Of a DNA stretch of 64,000 nt, positions 50,913 to 59,769 are shown piece by piece. Position numbers and translations under genes: made by a program. The stretch is from Muribaculum sp. (GTDB lineage: Bacteria; Bacteroidota; Bacteroidia; Bacteroidales; Muribaculaceae): assembly GCA_009775095.1 (NCBI GenBank), contig VSOZ01000002.1, positions 124,001 to 188,000 on the forward strand, read 5' to 3'. The notes under the pieces are model-generated. The model did not search any database. It worked only from the letters and a program-made list of their open reading frames with translations, and was not told the DNA's origin. Every line of letters starts with the position of its first letter. The first letter of the stretch is position 1.

Positions 50913-53018
50913 ATGAAAAAGTTACTGTATCTCACGCTTATCGCAATAGCTTCGACTATGTCGATAACAGCCGCCGACATCAAGTCGCCCGACGGCACCA
51001 TAACCGTTGACATAAACGTAGTCGACGGAGCACCTCTATACTCCATGGACTACAAGGGACATACCGTAATCAAGCCGAGCACTCTCGGCCTCGAACTGGC
51101 CGACGGCAAAGACCTCATGGACGGCTTCGAGATTGTCAAGACATCAACCTCGTCATTTGACGAGACTTGGCAACCGGTATGGGGTGAGTCGCGCGACATA
51201 CTTAACCGCTATAACGAGATGCTTGTTGAGTTACGACAGCCAGCCACCGACCGCTACATGAATATCCGTTTCCGCGTCTATGACGACGGCATGGGGTTCC
51301 GCTACGAGTTTCCGCTACAGGACAATCTGGTCTACTTCATCGTGAAAGCCGAGCACTCGCAGTTTGCCATGACAGGCGACCACACCGCATGGTGGATAGC
51401 CGGCGACTACGATACTCAGGAGTACAGCTACACGGAGTCAAAGCTGTCGGAGATACGTCCGCTACTCGAAGCCTCGATATGCGACAACGTGTCGCAGACT
51501 GTTTTCTCACCCACCGGTGTGCAGACATCGCTGCAGATGAAGACCGACGACGGCCTATATATAAACCTTCACGAAGCGGCTCTCGTAGACTACTCGTGCA
51601 TGCACCTCAACCTCGATGACAAGAACATGGTGTTCGAGTCATGGCTTACACCCGACGCGGTGGGCAATATGGCCTACCTTCAGGCTCCGGCCAAGACCCC
51701 GTGGCGCACGGTAATGGTAAGCGACGACGCCCGCGACATGCTGTCGTCCAACCTCATCCTGAACCTAAACGAACCCTGCCGCTACGAAGACACCTCTTGG
51801 ATAAAGCCGGTCAAGTACATAGGCGTTTGGTGGGAGATGATTGGCCACGGCAAGGAGTGGTCCTACACCTACGACCTGCCCTCGGTAAAGCTCGACAGTC
51901 TCGACTATTCGAAGACCCGTCCTCACGGACGCCATCCGGCCAACAACGATAACGTAAAGAAATACATCGACTTCGCCGCAGAGCACGGCTTTGACCAAGT
52001 GCTTGTAGAGGGATGGAACATAGGCTGGGAGGATTGGTCGGGCAAGTGGAAAGACTACGTTTTTGACTTCCAGACACCCTACCCCGACTTTGACATCGAA
52101 GAGCTGAACCGCTACGCCCGGTCCAAAGGAGTGAGGCTCATGATGCATCATGAGACATCAAGCTCGGTACGCAACTACGAGCGCCATATGCAGGCGGCTT
52201 ACGACCTGATGGACAAGTATGGCTACAATGCCGTCAAAAGCGGTTATGTGGGCAACATCATACCCCGCGGCGAGCATCACTACGGACAGTGGATGAACAA
52301 CCACTACCTGTATGCCGTGACCGAGGCTGCAAAGCACAAGATCATGGTGAACGCACACGAGGCGGTGCGCCCCACGGGATTGTGTCGCACCTACCCCAAC
52401 CTCATCGGCAACGAGTCGGCCCGAGGCACGGAGTATGAGTCGTTTGCCGGTAACAAACCTTCTCACACAACCGTACTGCCCTTCACCCGTCTGCAGGGAG
52501 GCCCCATGGACTATACCCCGGGCATATTCGAGATGAACATGAAGAAAGTCAACCCCAACAGCGCCGGCAATGTCAACAGCACCCTCGCACGCCAGCTGGC
52601 CCTTTATGTGACCATGTACAGCCCGCTGCAGATGGCCGCCGACGTGCCTGAAGTCTACAACCGTTTCCTCGATGCGTTTCAGTTTATCAAGGACGTGCCC
52701 GTCGACTGGGATGAAAGCCGCTATCTTGAAGCCGAACCGGGCCGGTACATCGTGGCCGCGCGAAAGGCCAAAGGCTCCGACGACTGGTTCATAGGCTGCA
52801 CCGCGGCGGAAAACGGCCATGAATCGGAACTCGTACTGGACTTCCTCGACAAGGGATGCAAGTATGAGGCCACCATCTATGCCGACGCCCCCGACGCCCA
52901 CTATCTCGACAATCCGCAGGCCTACACCATCACCAAAAAGAAAGTTACCGACAAGACAAAACTGAAAATGAAAGCCGCTCCCGGCGGCGGTTATGCGATA
53001 AGCATCAAGCCGCTTTAA
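50913..53018 (+). CDS. Glycoside hydrolase family 97 (SusB-like alpha-glucosidase type)
   Basis: 701 residues; start chosen at MKKLLYLTLIAIASTMSITAAD (signal peptide). N-terminal beta-supersandwich (about 25-270, with 'MNIRFRVYDDGMGFRYEFP'), the TIM barrel (about 290-590) and a C-terminal beta domain. Glutamates in RLMMHHETSS, NAHEAVRPTGLCRTYPN and NESARGTEYE match the inverting (SusB-like) subgroup; the retaining subgroup has Asp at the HE position. Calcium-dependent, periplasmic hydrolysis of alpha-glucosidic linkages is the likely activity. No SusC/D lies beside it. Confidence 0.93.
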   Translation: MKKLLYLTLIAIASTMSITAADIKSPDGTITVDINVVDGAPLYSMDYKGHTVIKPSTLGLELADGKDLMDGFEIVKTSTSSFDETWQPVWGESRDILNRYNEMLVELRQPATDRYMNIRFRVYDDGMGFRYEFPLQDNLVYFIVKAEHSQFAMTGDHTAWWIAGDYDTQEYSYTESKLSEIRPLLEASICDNVSQTVFSPTGVQTSLQMKTDDGLYINLHEAALVDYSCMHLNLDDKNMVFESWLTPDAVGNMAYLQAPAKTPWRTVMVSDDARDMLSSNLILNLNEPCRYEDTSWIKPVKYIGVWWEMIGHGKEWSYTYDLPSVKLDSLDYSKTRPHGRHPANNDNVKKYIDFAAEHGFDQVLVEGWNIGWEDWSGKWKDYVFDFQTPYPDFDIEELNRYARSKGVRLMMHHETSSSVRNYERHMQAAYDLMDKYGYNAVKSGYVGNIIPRGEHHYGQWMNNHYLYAVTEAAKHKIMVNAHEAVRPTGLCRTYPNLIGNESARGTEYESFAGNKPSHTTVLPFTRLQGGPMDYTPGIFEMNMKKVNPNSAGNVNSTLARQLALYVTMYSPLQMAADVPEVYNRFLDAFQFIKDVPVDWDESRYLEAEPGRYIVAARKAKGSDDWFIGCTAAENGHESELVLDFLDKGCKYEATIYADAPDAHYLDNPQAYTITKKKVTDKTKLKMKAAPGGGYAISIKPL

Positions 53019-53063
53019 TGCCGCGACAAGGCTACTGACACATCCATTATAACAACAAAACCT

Positions 53064-54344
53064 ATGTCAACAAAACTGAAACCCGAAACCCTGTGCGTAC
53101 AGGCCGGATGGACACCCGGCAAAGGAGAGCCGCGTGTGCTGCCCATATATCAGAGCACCACGTTCAAATACGACACAAGCGAGCAGATGGCCCGACTCTT
53201 CGACTTGGAGGATACCGGCTACTTCTACACCCGTCTGCAAAATCCTACCAACGACGCCGTGGCCGCAAAGATAGCCGCGCTTGAAGGCGGTGTAGGTGCC
53301 ATGCTAACCTCCAGCGGTCAGGCGGCCAACTTCTACGCTCTGTTCAACATATGTCAGACCGGCGACCATTTCGTATGCTCATCGGCCATATACGGAGGCA
53401 CGTTCAACCTCTTTGCCGTGACGATGAAGAAGCTCGGCATCGAAGTTACGTTTGTCAATCCCGACGCATCGGAAGAGGAGATCTCCGCAGCTTTCCGCCC
53501 CAACACGAAAGCACTCTTCGGCGAGACCATCTCCAACCCCTCGCTCGAGGTGCTCGACATAGAGAAGTTTGCCCGCATAGCCCACAGCCACGGAGTGCCT
53601 CTGATTGTCGACAACACGTTCCCGACCCCCATAAACTGCCGGCCCTTTGAATGGGGCGCCGACATAGTCGTACATTCAACGACAAAGTACATGGACGGCC
53701 ATGCCACGAGCGTGGGCGGCGCCATAGTAGACAGCGGCAACTTTGACTGGGATGCCCATGCCGACAAGTTCCCCGGACTCTGCACTCCCGACGAGTCATA
53801 CCACGGCCTTACCTACACAAAGGCTTTCGGCAAGATGGCCTACATAACCAAAGCCACGGCCCAGCTGATGCGCGACCTCGGCAGCATACAGTCGCCCCAG
53901 AACGCGTTTCTGCTCAACCTCGGCCTCGAGACACTGCACTTGCGCGTGCCGCAGCACTGCCGCAACGCTCAGGCCGTAGCCGAATATCTGTCAAAGAACG
54001 ACAAGGTAGCTTGGGTCAATTACTGCGGTCTGCCTGACAACAAGTATCACGACTTGGCACAGAAATACATGCCCGGCGGCTCATGCGGCGTAGTATCGTT
54101 CGGCTTGAAAGGTGGCCGCGACGTAGCCATCCGGTTTATGGACAACCTCAAGTTGGCCGCCATAGTGACCCATGTGGCCGATGCCCGCACCTGCGTGCTT
54201 CACCCCGCAAGTCACACCCACCGTCAGCTTACCGACGAGCAGCTCCTCGAAGCCGGTGTACGCCCCGACCTCATCCGCTTCTCCGTCGGCATCGAGAACG
54301 TCGACGACATCATAGCCGACATAGCCCAAGCCCTCAACAAATAA
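53064..54344 (+). CDS. metY: O-acetylhomoserine sulfhydrylase (Cys/Met metabolism PLP enzyme)
   Basis: 426 residues, fold-type I PLP enzyme. 'KPETLCVQAGWTPGKGEPRVLPIYQSTTFKY' at the N-terminus, YTRLQNPTNDAV, SSGQAAN, 'LIVDNTFPTPINCRPFEWGADIVVHSTTKYMDGH' (PLP lysine in STTKY), and 'LIRFSVGIENVDDIIADI' at the end. This long form with PINCRPFEWGAD insert matches O-acetylhomoserine aminocarboxypropyltransferase, making homocysteine from sulfide. Stands alone with a terminator behind it. Confidence 0.93.
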   Translation: MSTKLKPETLCVQAGWTPGKGEPRVLPIYQSTTFKYDTSEQMARLFDLEDTGYFYTRLQNPTNDAVAAKIAALEGGVGAMLTSSGQAANFYALFNICQTGDHFVCSSAIYGGTFNLFAVTMKKLGIEVTFVNPDASEEEISAAFRPNTKALFGETISNPSLEVLDIEKFARIAHSHGVPLIVDNTFPTPINCRPFEWGADIVVHSTTKYMDGHATSVGGAIVDSGNFDWDAHADKFPGLCTPDESYHGLTYTKAFGKMAYITKATAQLMRDLGSIQSPQNAFLLNLGLETLHLRVPQHCRNAQAVAEYLSKNDKVAWVNYCGLPDNKYHDLAQKYMPGGSCGVVSFGLKGGRDVAIRFMDNLKLAAIVTHVADARTCVLHPASHTHRQLTDEQLLEAGVRPDLIRFSVGIENVDDIIADIAQALNK

Positions 54345-54369
54345 TCGCGCTTGCTGCATTAAAACACAT

Positions 54370-54400
54370 AGGCTGCACCAAAATTGAATTTGTGCAGCCT
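54370..54400. terminator. Hairpin between metY and the TonB-type receptor gene
   Basis: Arms AGGCTGCAC and GTGCAGCCT in the 87-bp gap between convergent genes; flanked by A/T-rich DNA, so it may work in both directions. Confidence 0.7.
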
Positions 54401-54431
54401 CTGTTGTATATTTACTTTACAAAATCACAGG

Positions 54432-56741
54432 CTATAGCCGTTGCCGTTCATCATTACCGGCACCCGTACCCTTATAGCGGCTTTCTTTATGGTTAAACCG
54501 ATAGGTAACAGTGAGTTTTACCTGACATGTATTATCTTTTGTGGAGCGGTATTGTACAGTTTGTCTGTCGTAGAACCAAGAAGCATCGCGCATTGTATGG
54601 AATATGTCGTTTCCTTCAAGGAGAAGATTCCACTTTCCTCCGGCAAACTCCTTGTTAAGACTTACATTCATAAACCATGATGATTTCAAGCGCCTGTTCT
54701 GAAAATTTCCGGGATCGGAGACATTGCCGTCAATACGAAGGAGAAAGCCGGCCGGTAGTTGCAACGCATTGCCCATATTGAAATATAACGTAGTCCCATT
54801 CATACTTTTCTCCATATGGTTAAGCTCGATGTCAAGCCACTGTGTGGTGCCGGTAATCGATAATGACGGTTGCCAGATGCCTAATGTCGGAGAATATGAA
54901 GCCGACAGCACCGTCTCGTTCCTTGATTTCGCATTAGTAAACCGGTTGATTGATATTTTGGGCTCAGAAGCCAATTGATCGGTAGCAAAAAAAATATCAT
55001 CCTTATAATGGTTGTAGCCAATCTGCAAGTTCAGGTCGCGCCATAAAAAACCGGCCGTAACAGAATTGATATAGGTTGGCTGAAGATCAGGAGTACCGGC
55101 AAGATATGTCAGGCGGTTACCGTAACGGATCGCGCTGCTGAGCATTTCGTATGCAGGACGTACAGTACGTATATTATATGCCAGCGAAAGATTTGCGTCC
55201 ATAACATTTATATTGAATGTCAGCGAAGGAAACAGATTATCATATACTTTGCTCTTATCTTTCTGCTGTACTCCGTTCTCATAAAAATCGTATGTCACAT
55301 GTTCGTATCTGACCCCCAGAGTAGTATTTGTCGGACCGACGGATGCATTATAGCCTATAAAAACGGCTGCATTACGGTCAAGAATCCGGTCATCACTCGG
55401 ACTTATGAGTTCCCCGAATCCGTTTGAAGACGATTTTCGTTTTGTGCGGGTGTATTCGGTCCCGAGCGACAGACCGCCTTTCCATACCGGATAAGATACC
55501 ACGAGTTTGCCGGCAAGGAGGGTATTGCGGTAATTATCGGCTGTAGCATATTCATAATCCTCTGATTTTTCGCTAAAATCAACAATACGTGCCTTTCCAC
55601 GGCCGTCGCTTATCACTGCATCAGCGTTGAAGTCTATCGACATATCGCCAACATGTCCTTGATAATACAGGTTGGCATGGTGCGAACTTGATCTGTCACG
55701 TGTATTTTCAGCGGTATTCCACCTGTCATATAACTCGCCGTCGGCATATACATCGGTCAGATTGCGGTTGTCAGATGTACTGCAAGGCGTAGAGAGCAAC
55801 TCATACATGGCTCCGACCGAATGACTATTTGAAAAATCATAATTTAATCCGCATTTTGCAAAATATGAACGCGACACTCCCCGGTCCTTTGACTCAACAT
55901 CCTGATACCATTCTTTTTCGGCCAATGTGGTTATATCGGTAATTCCGGATTGCCGATGATGCATAAAGTCATAGCGGAACAAACCGAATACATTAAACCC
56001 ATCATGACGATAATCAAGATTCAATTGCTGACCGGTATTGAATTTTGCGGCATAATCAATGGCGGAATTGACCTCAACACCGACGCCGTTATCATCATTG
56101 CGTATGGTTACAATCTTCAGTACTGCACCAACTTCAGCGTCATACTCAGGTCCGGGGGTGGTGAGCAGTTGAATACTTCTTATGTCATCTGACCTTAGCC
56201 GATTCAACTCCGACATATCGCGGACAAGACGATTGTTGACATATACAGCCGGCTCTCCCTTGCCGATCACCTCAAAACCGCCGTCTATTTTCTTTTTCAC
56301 TCCGGCAAGCAGCGGTATTATGTCATTTGCACTGCCGGCCTTGCTTAACGCGCTGCCCTCCACATCGGTCGATATTCCTCCCGCGACAGCCTTCAATACG
56401 GGCCTACGCCCCGCCACTACTATTTCGCCGAGCATATATTCATCAGGGGTCATGACGATTTTGCCTAAATCGCAAGCTGACGAGTTGGCCGTAAAAGTCT
56501 TATATCCCATATATGATATATTGACGATATACATTTCGTTGTCGGGCACTTTGACATCGAAAGTACCGTTGCTGCCGGTCATGCCTCCGGCTACGAATGC
56601 AGAATCCGATACATCAAGCACGGTTACGGTTGCAAATTCCATCGGGACTTGATTTTCGTCAATCACCATACCACTGAAGGATTGTGCGGCACATACCGCC
56701 GGAGTCAGCAGTATTACCAGTTTCAAAATAAGATTTTTCAT
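54432..56741 (-). CDS. TonB-dependent-receptor-like outer-membrane barrel (OMP_b-brl_3 type)
   Basis: 769 residues. Signal peptide (MKNLILKLVILLTPAVCAAQ); carboxypeptidase-regulatory-like domain (about 22-95, FSGMVIDENQVPMEFATVTVLD); a plug (about 110-215, with 'AVYVNNRLVRDMSELNRLRSDDIRSIQLLTTPGPEYDAEVGAVLKI'); then a 14- or more-stranded barrel. This is the family often regulated as an efflux or stress barrel in Bacteroidetes, not SusC. Transcribed with or next to the TetR-type regulator and preceded by its likely operator. C-terminus ends KGTGAGNDERQRL, beyond the expected final strand. Ligand unknown. Confidence 0.85.
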   Translation of the reverse strand: MKNLILKLVILLTPAVCAAQSFSGMVIDENQVPMEFATVTVLDVSDSAFVAGGMTGSNGTFDVKVPDNEMYIVNISYMGYKTFTANSSACDLGKIVMTPDEYMLGEIVVAGRRPVLKAVAGGISTDVEGSALSKAGSANDIIPLLAGVKKKIDGGFEVIGKGEPAVYVNNRLVRDMSELNRLRSDDIRSIQLLTTPGPEYDAEVGAVLKIVTIRNDDNGVGVEVNSAIDYAAKFNTGQQLNLDYRHDGFNVFGLFRYDFMHHRQSGITDITTLAEKEWYQDVESKDRGVSRSYFAKCGLNYDFSNSHSVGAMYELLSTPCSTSDNRNLTDVYADGELYDRWNTAENTRDRSSSHHANLYYQGHVGDMSIDFNADAVISDGRGKARIVDFSEKSEDYEYATADNYRNTLLAGKLVVSYPVWKGGLSLGTEYTRTKRKSSSNGFGELISPSDDRILDRNAAVFIGYNASVGPTNTTLGVRYEHVTYDFYENGVQQKDKSKVYDNLFPSLTFNINVMDANLSLAYNIRTVRPAYEMLSSAIRYGNRLTYLAGTPDLQPTYINSVTAGFLWRDLNLQIGYNHYKDDIFFATDQLASEPKISINRFTNAKSRNETVLSASYSPTLGIWQPSLSITGTTQWLDIELNHMEKSMNGTTLYFNMGNALQLPAGFLLRIDGNVSDPGNFQNRRLKSSWFMNVSLNKEFAGGKWNLLLEGNDIFHTMRDASWFYDRQTVQYRSTKDNTCQVKLTVTYRFNHKESRYKGTGAGNDERQRL

Positions 56742-56759
56742 AAATAATTTATTATTTTA

Positions 56760-56775
56760 TAGACCAAATGGTCTA
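56760..56775 (-). promoter_or_regulatory. Likely TetR operator before the receptor gene
   Basis: TAGACCAAATGGTCTA, 19 bp upstream of the receptor start: 6-bp arms TAGACC/GGTCTA around AAAT. A near-identical site lies at 57447-57462 before the TetR gene. Confidence 0.75.
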
Positions 56776-56844
56776 ATAGATAAAAAACAATGCACCATAG
56801 CGCGACAGAACAAATACCATTTATGATAACCTAAAAGGCATTTG

Positions 56845-57429
56845 TCACGCTTTTATCACCTCATAGAGGTCATGCCACGATGTTCCAATCTGTTCTACCG
56901 TGTTGATATTGGCAACGCTTTTTAATTGCTTTGCCGATATTCCTTCCTGTATGTTTATAAAGAGAGTTGCAAGTTCGGTGGCGGTAAGCCGTGATTGTAT
57001 CTCACCATTGGCATAACCGGCCTCGAGAGCCCTTTCCCACGCTGCCGTTTGTCTGCGTTCCTGCTCTTTTACCATAAGCTCTATTTCCGGAATTCTTACC
57101 GACGCCTGTCCGATAAGTATCTGTATTTTGAAATTATCGCCTAACGACGACATTTTCCTATAGGAACGAAGCAGAGCCGACAACAAACCATCTATAAAGT
57201 CTTTGACCGAAGAATTGGGCAATTTTCCATAATTCACGGTCATAAAATTAACAATGATGTATTTCGCACTTTCCTCAAATAGAGCCCACTTATTCTTGAA
57301 GTGATAATAGAAAGTACCTTTTGCTTGGCCTGACGCTTCAAGAATATCCTGCATTGTCACCTCCTTGTATCCTTTCTGTAGAAAGAGTCTGAGTCCGGCC
57401 AATAAGATTATGTTTCGGGTATCATTCAT
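56845..57429 (-). CDS. TetR/AcrR-family transcriptional regulator
   Basis: 194 residues. N-terminal HTH (about 5-50): IILLAGLRLFLQKGYKEVTMQDILEASGQAKGTFYYHFKNK, the classical TetR DNA-binding domain. The rest is helical ligand-binding domain (about 60-194) with LATLFINIQEGISAKQLK near the end. Cytoplasmic repressor. The gene sits 103 bp upstream of the outer-membrane barrel gene, same strand, and palindromes of the same type precede both, so it likely controls itself and the barrel gene. Inducer unknown. Confidence 0.92.
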   Translation of the reverse strand: MNDTRNIILLAGLRLFLQKGYKEVTMQDILEASGQAKGTFYYHFKNKWALFEESAKYIIVNFMTVNYGKLPNSSVKDFIDGLLSALLRSYRKMSSLGDNFKIQILIGQASVRIPEIELMVKEQERRQTAAWERALEAGYANGEIQSRLTATELATLFINIQEGISAKQLKSVANINTVEQIGTSWHDLYEVIKA

Positions 57430-57446
57430 CGCTTTTATTTATCTTT

Positions 57447-57462
57447 TAGACTAAATGGTCTA
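57447..57462 (-). promoter_or_regulatory. Likely TetR operator before the regulator's own gene
   Basis: TAGACTAAATGGTCTA, 18 bp before the TetR start; differs from the 56760 site at one base. On the minus strand the -7 box TACCTTTG (57463-57470) directly abuts it, so a bound repressor would cover the transcription start. Confidence 0.78.
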
Positions 57463-57470
57463 CAAAGGTA
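57463..57470 (-). promoter_or_regulatory. -7 box of the TetR gene
   Basis: TACCTTTG on the minus strand, 34 bp before the start and immediately next to the palindromic operator. Confidence 0.65.
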
Positions 57471-57539
57471 ATTCTTTTTCCGGTTCCGACAAAATAAAAT
57501 TTAAACAAGCATAAAGACTGTCTAATCCCGACCAAACAA

Positions 57540-57570
57540 TGGGGGCGAGCGGCTGCTCCCGGCGCCCCCA
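57540..57570. terminator. GC-rich hairpin before the 3' remnant
   Basis: Arms TGGGGGCG (57540-57547) and CGCCCCCA (57563-57570). It lies just past the stop of the gene remnant at 57.6 kb, and probably was the terminator of that duplicated gene. Confidence 0.6.
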
Positions 57571-57588
57571 TCATTTATTTTTTAACAA

Positions 57589-57649
57589 AACACTGTTATT
57601 GCTCTTCGTCGTCATCCGCCATCAGGAGGCTGTAGGTGATCATAAACCA
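57589..57649 (-). pseudogene. 3' remnant of a duplicate of the ConA-like gene
   Basis: 57589-57639 matches 59035-59085 with one mismatch, and includes the stop codon and last dozen codons of the 59.0-kb gene. The next 10 bases (to 57649) match 59208-59217, skipping about 120 bp; both ends of the skipped piece carry GTGA, so the deletion used a 4-bp microhomology. The rest of this copy is gone and the DUF4143 ATPase gene lies beside it. Confidence 0.8.
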
Positions 57650-57668
57650 ATATACACAGATAACACTA

Positions 57669-58853
57669 TTAAAACAACTTTTTAAGGTCCATTAAAAGGA
57701 ACTCCTCGGCACCGATACCGCCATCACCGACAATGAATGAGGCCCGCGGATTGAAAAGTTTCTTGAATTTGTCCAAACCATCCGTGCGCTTTTCAGCATT
57801 GCTCTTGACCTCGATGGCTACCACCGAATCTTTTTTACAGAGAATGAAATCCACTTCGTCATTGCGATCGCGCCAATAAAATACCTCGAACCGATGTATG
57901 AATGCCTGATTGACTAAATAAGCTCCAATTCCCGATTCAAATATATGTCCCCAAGCTTTACGGTCGGTTATGGCTTGCTCAAACGTAAGAGGACTGTACA
58001 CCGTTTTCAGCGCATTGTTATACACCTGCAGTTTCGGGATACTTGCTTTTCGCCTTGCCGTATCGATGCTGAACTTCTGAAGTCCACATAAAAGCCCGCT
58101 TTCATTTAAAAGGTGTATGTATCCCGCCAAAGTTGCCGTATTGCCCGCATCCTGTAAAGAGCCGAGCATTTTATTCAGTGACAGCAGACTACCCGAATAT
58201 GCCGCCCCTAACTCGAATGTCTGACGCAGCAATGCCGGTTTGCTTATGGGAGTATCCATCAATATGTCCTTATTAATGGTTGCTTCGATAATCGAGGATT
58301 GGACATATTGTTGGAAACGCTCTATATCACCGGATAAGGATGCCGCACCGGGATAGCCACCATAAAAAAGATAGCGGTCAAGTGAGAATCCAAAGCACTC
58401 TTTCATTTCTCGGAAGCTCCAATGGCTCATACGGATTTCCTCGAACCGTCCGGCCAATGATTCCGACAATCCTTTTTCTATTAGAACACGACTACTACCA
58501 AGCAGTAACACTTTTATATCCCGATCGTGAAATGTATCATCGTCCCATTCTTTTTTTACAGTTTCGCTCCAATTGGGTATTTTCTGTATTTCATCAATGA
58601 CGAGGACAGCACTTTCCCAGCCGTTATTCTCTTTCAGACTACGAACCGCCGCCCAACAATTTGAAATCCATGCATTATTAGTTGCCGGAACATTATCTGC
58701 CGAATAAAACTGATATGGAGTGTCCAGCTCCTTCAACACTTGCCTAACAACTGTTGATTTACCTATTTGACGAGCACCCATTACCACTTGAATAAACCGT
58801 CGCTGCTCTTTTAAACGGTTCATAATTATCTGATATTCCGCTCTTTTATACAT
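57669..58853 (-). CDS. ATPase with AAA_14 and DUF4143 domains
   Basis: 394 residues. AAA_14 domain about 15-140: Walker A GARQIGKST (about 27-35), Walker B VLVIDEIQKIPNW, sensor LLLGSSRVLIE. DUF4143 from about 200: AYSGSLLSLNKMLGSLQDAG, 'GHIFESGIGAYLVNQAF' and a restriction-nuclease-like end (RDRNDEVDFILCKKDSVVAIEVKSN) with Asp/Glu-x-Lys. Such ATPases are numerous, mobile genes in Bacteroidetes with unclear function, possibly conflict-related. It lies between a duplicated 51-bp segment, so it arrived by insertion or after a tandem duplication. Start codons upstream were not considered; MYKRAEYQ is typical. Confidence 0.88.
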   Translation of the reverse strand: MYKRAEYQIIMNRLKEQRRFIQVVMGARQIGKSTVVRQVLKELDTPYQFYSADNVPATNNAWISNCWAAVRSLKENNGWESAVLVIDEIQKIPNWSETVKKEWDDDTFHDRDIKVLLLGSSRVLIEKGLSESLAGRFEEIRMSHWSFREMKECFGFSLDRYLFYGGYPGAASLSGDIERFQQYVQSSIIEATINKDILMDTPISKPALLRQTFELGAAYSGSLLSLNKMLGSLQDAGNTATLAGYIHLLNESGLLCGLQKFSIDTARRKASIPKLQVYNNALKTVYSPLTFEQAITDRKAWGHIFESGIGAYLVNQAFIHRFEVFYWRDRNDEVDFILCKKDSVVAIEVKSNAEKRTDGLDKFKKLFNPRASFIVGDGGIGAEEFLLMDLKKLF

Positions 58854-58979
58854 AAAATTACATTTTGCGCAGTGAACTGCTAATTTTTACGCAGTGTAAA
58901 TATAATAATTTTATCCGAATTTATATATTACAATTTGTTTCAATTTAACCGCAACAATGTAATTGCTACGTTCATATGA

Positions 58980-59023
58980 CAAATAAGCAGGCTGCACCGC
59001 GGATGGTACAGCCTGCTTATTTG
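58980..59023 (-). terminator. Terminator of the ConA-like gene
   Basis: 15-bp stem (CAAATAAGCAGGCTG with CAGCCTGCTTATTTG), loop of 14 bases, 19 bp beyond the stop at 59042. Confidence 0.85.
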
Positions 59024-59041
59024 TCGGGTTTTATAACACTG

Positions 59042-59740
59042 TTATTGCTCTTCGTCGTCATCCGCCATCAGGAGGCTGTAAGTGACTCCGTAGGCTTTCA
59101 GCTTTGACTTGCCGTCGGTGAAAAAGCCGAATGAAGGATACTCGATACGTACGTTTTTCACGGAAGTTATCTCAAGGCCATTGAGAAAGAATGTGGCGGT
59201 GCCGTGATCATAAACCATTGTAACGGACATCAGTTTGGAATTGTCGACAAGTGGAGTTATCTCTCCTATATGCGAAAATCCGCCAAACTGAAGAAGTTTG
59301 GGATTTTTCTGTACTTTATACAGACCTTTTTTGTCGACCGTCAGCTCGCCTTTGTCGCAACTTACTACATAATACTGCTTCTTGTTAAAGAGAATGGCTT
59401 GGAAACGGCTGTTGCCCTTGACATCAAACATCAGCCCGAACATATGCTTGTCATCGATTGAGCCGGGCAGAAGGTCGGCATTCAGGACGAAACCGGCATC
59501 GGCCACGTTGACCGGCAGCTCGGCATATGAGGCCGCATAATAATCATCGGCACGCGATTCAATCTCAAGATATTCACCTTTGATAAGAGCCTTACCCTCC
59601 TTCTCGTCAAATTCGGTCCACTCGGCCAATCCGTCATCCATACGTACGGTCTTATAGTCGGTCAATACCATTGTCTGAGCCGGCAGAACCAACGGCAATA
59701 AGAACATGGCTGTAGCCACAAAACGTTGTATCTTTTTCAT
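59042..59740 (-). CDS. Secreted concanavalin A-like (LamG-type) protein of unknown function
   Basis: 232 residues from MKKIQRFVATAMFLLPLVLPAQ (signal peptide); an upstream in-frame ATG is ten codons earlier. Mature part is all beta: 'GFVLNADLLPGSIDDKHMFGLMFDVKGNSRFQAILFNKKQYYVVS' and 'VTMVYDHGTATFFLNGLEITSVKNVRIEYPSFGFF' form the two sheets of a jelly-roll fold. Ends in an acidic DDDEEQ tail. Probably periplasmic, binds a sugar or envelope component. It overlaps no other gene but lies 29 bp after the next PEGA gene and is duplicated in part at 57.6 kb. Confidence 0.7.
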   Translation of the reverse strand: MKKIQRFVATAMFLLPLVLPAQTMVLTDYKTVRMDDGLAEWTEFDEKEGKALIKGEYLEIESRADDYYAASYAELPVNVADAGFVLNADLLPGSIDDKHMFGLMFDVKGNSRFQAILFNKKQYYVVSCDKGELTVDKKGLYKVQKNPKLLQFGGFSHIGEITPLVDNSKLMSVTMVYDHGTATFFLNGLEITSVKNVRIEYPSFGFFTDGKSKLKAYGVTYSLLMADDDEEQ

Positions 59741-59769
59741 AAAAACTGTTTTTAAGATTAATAATATCA

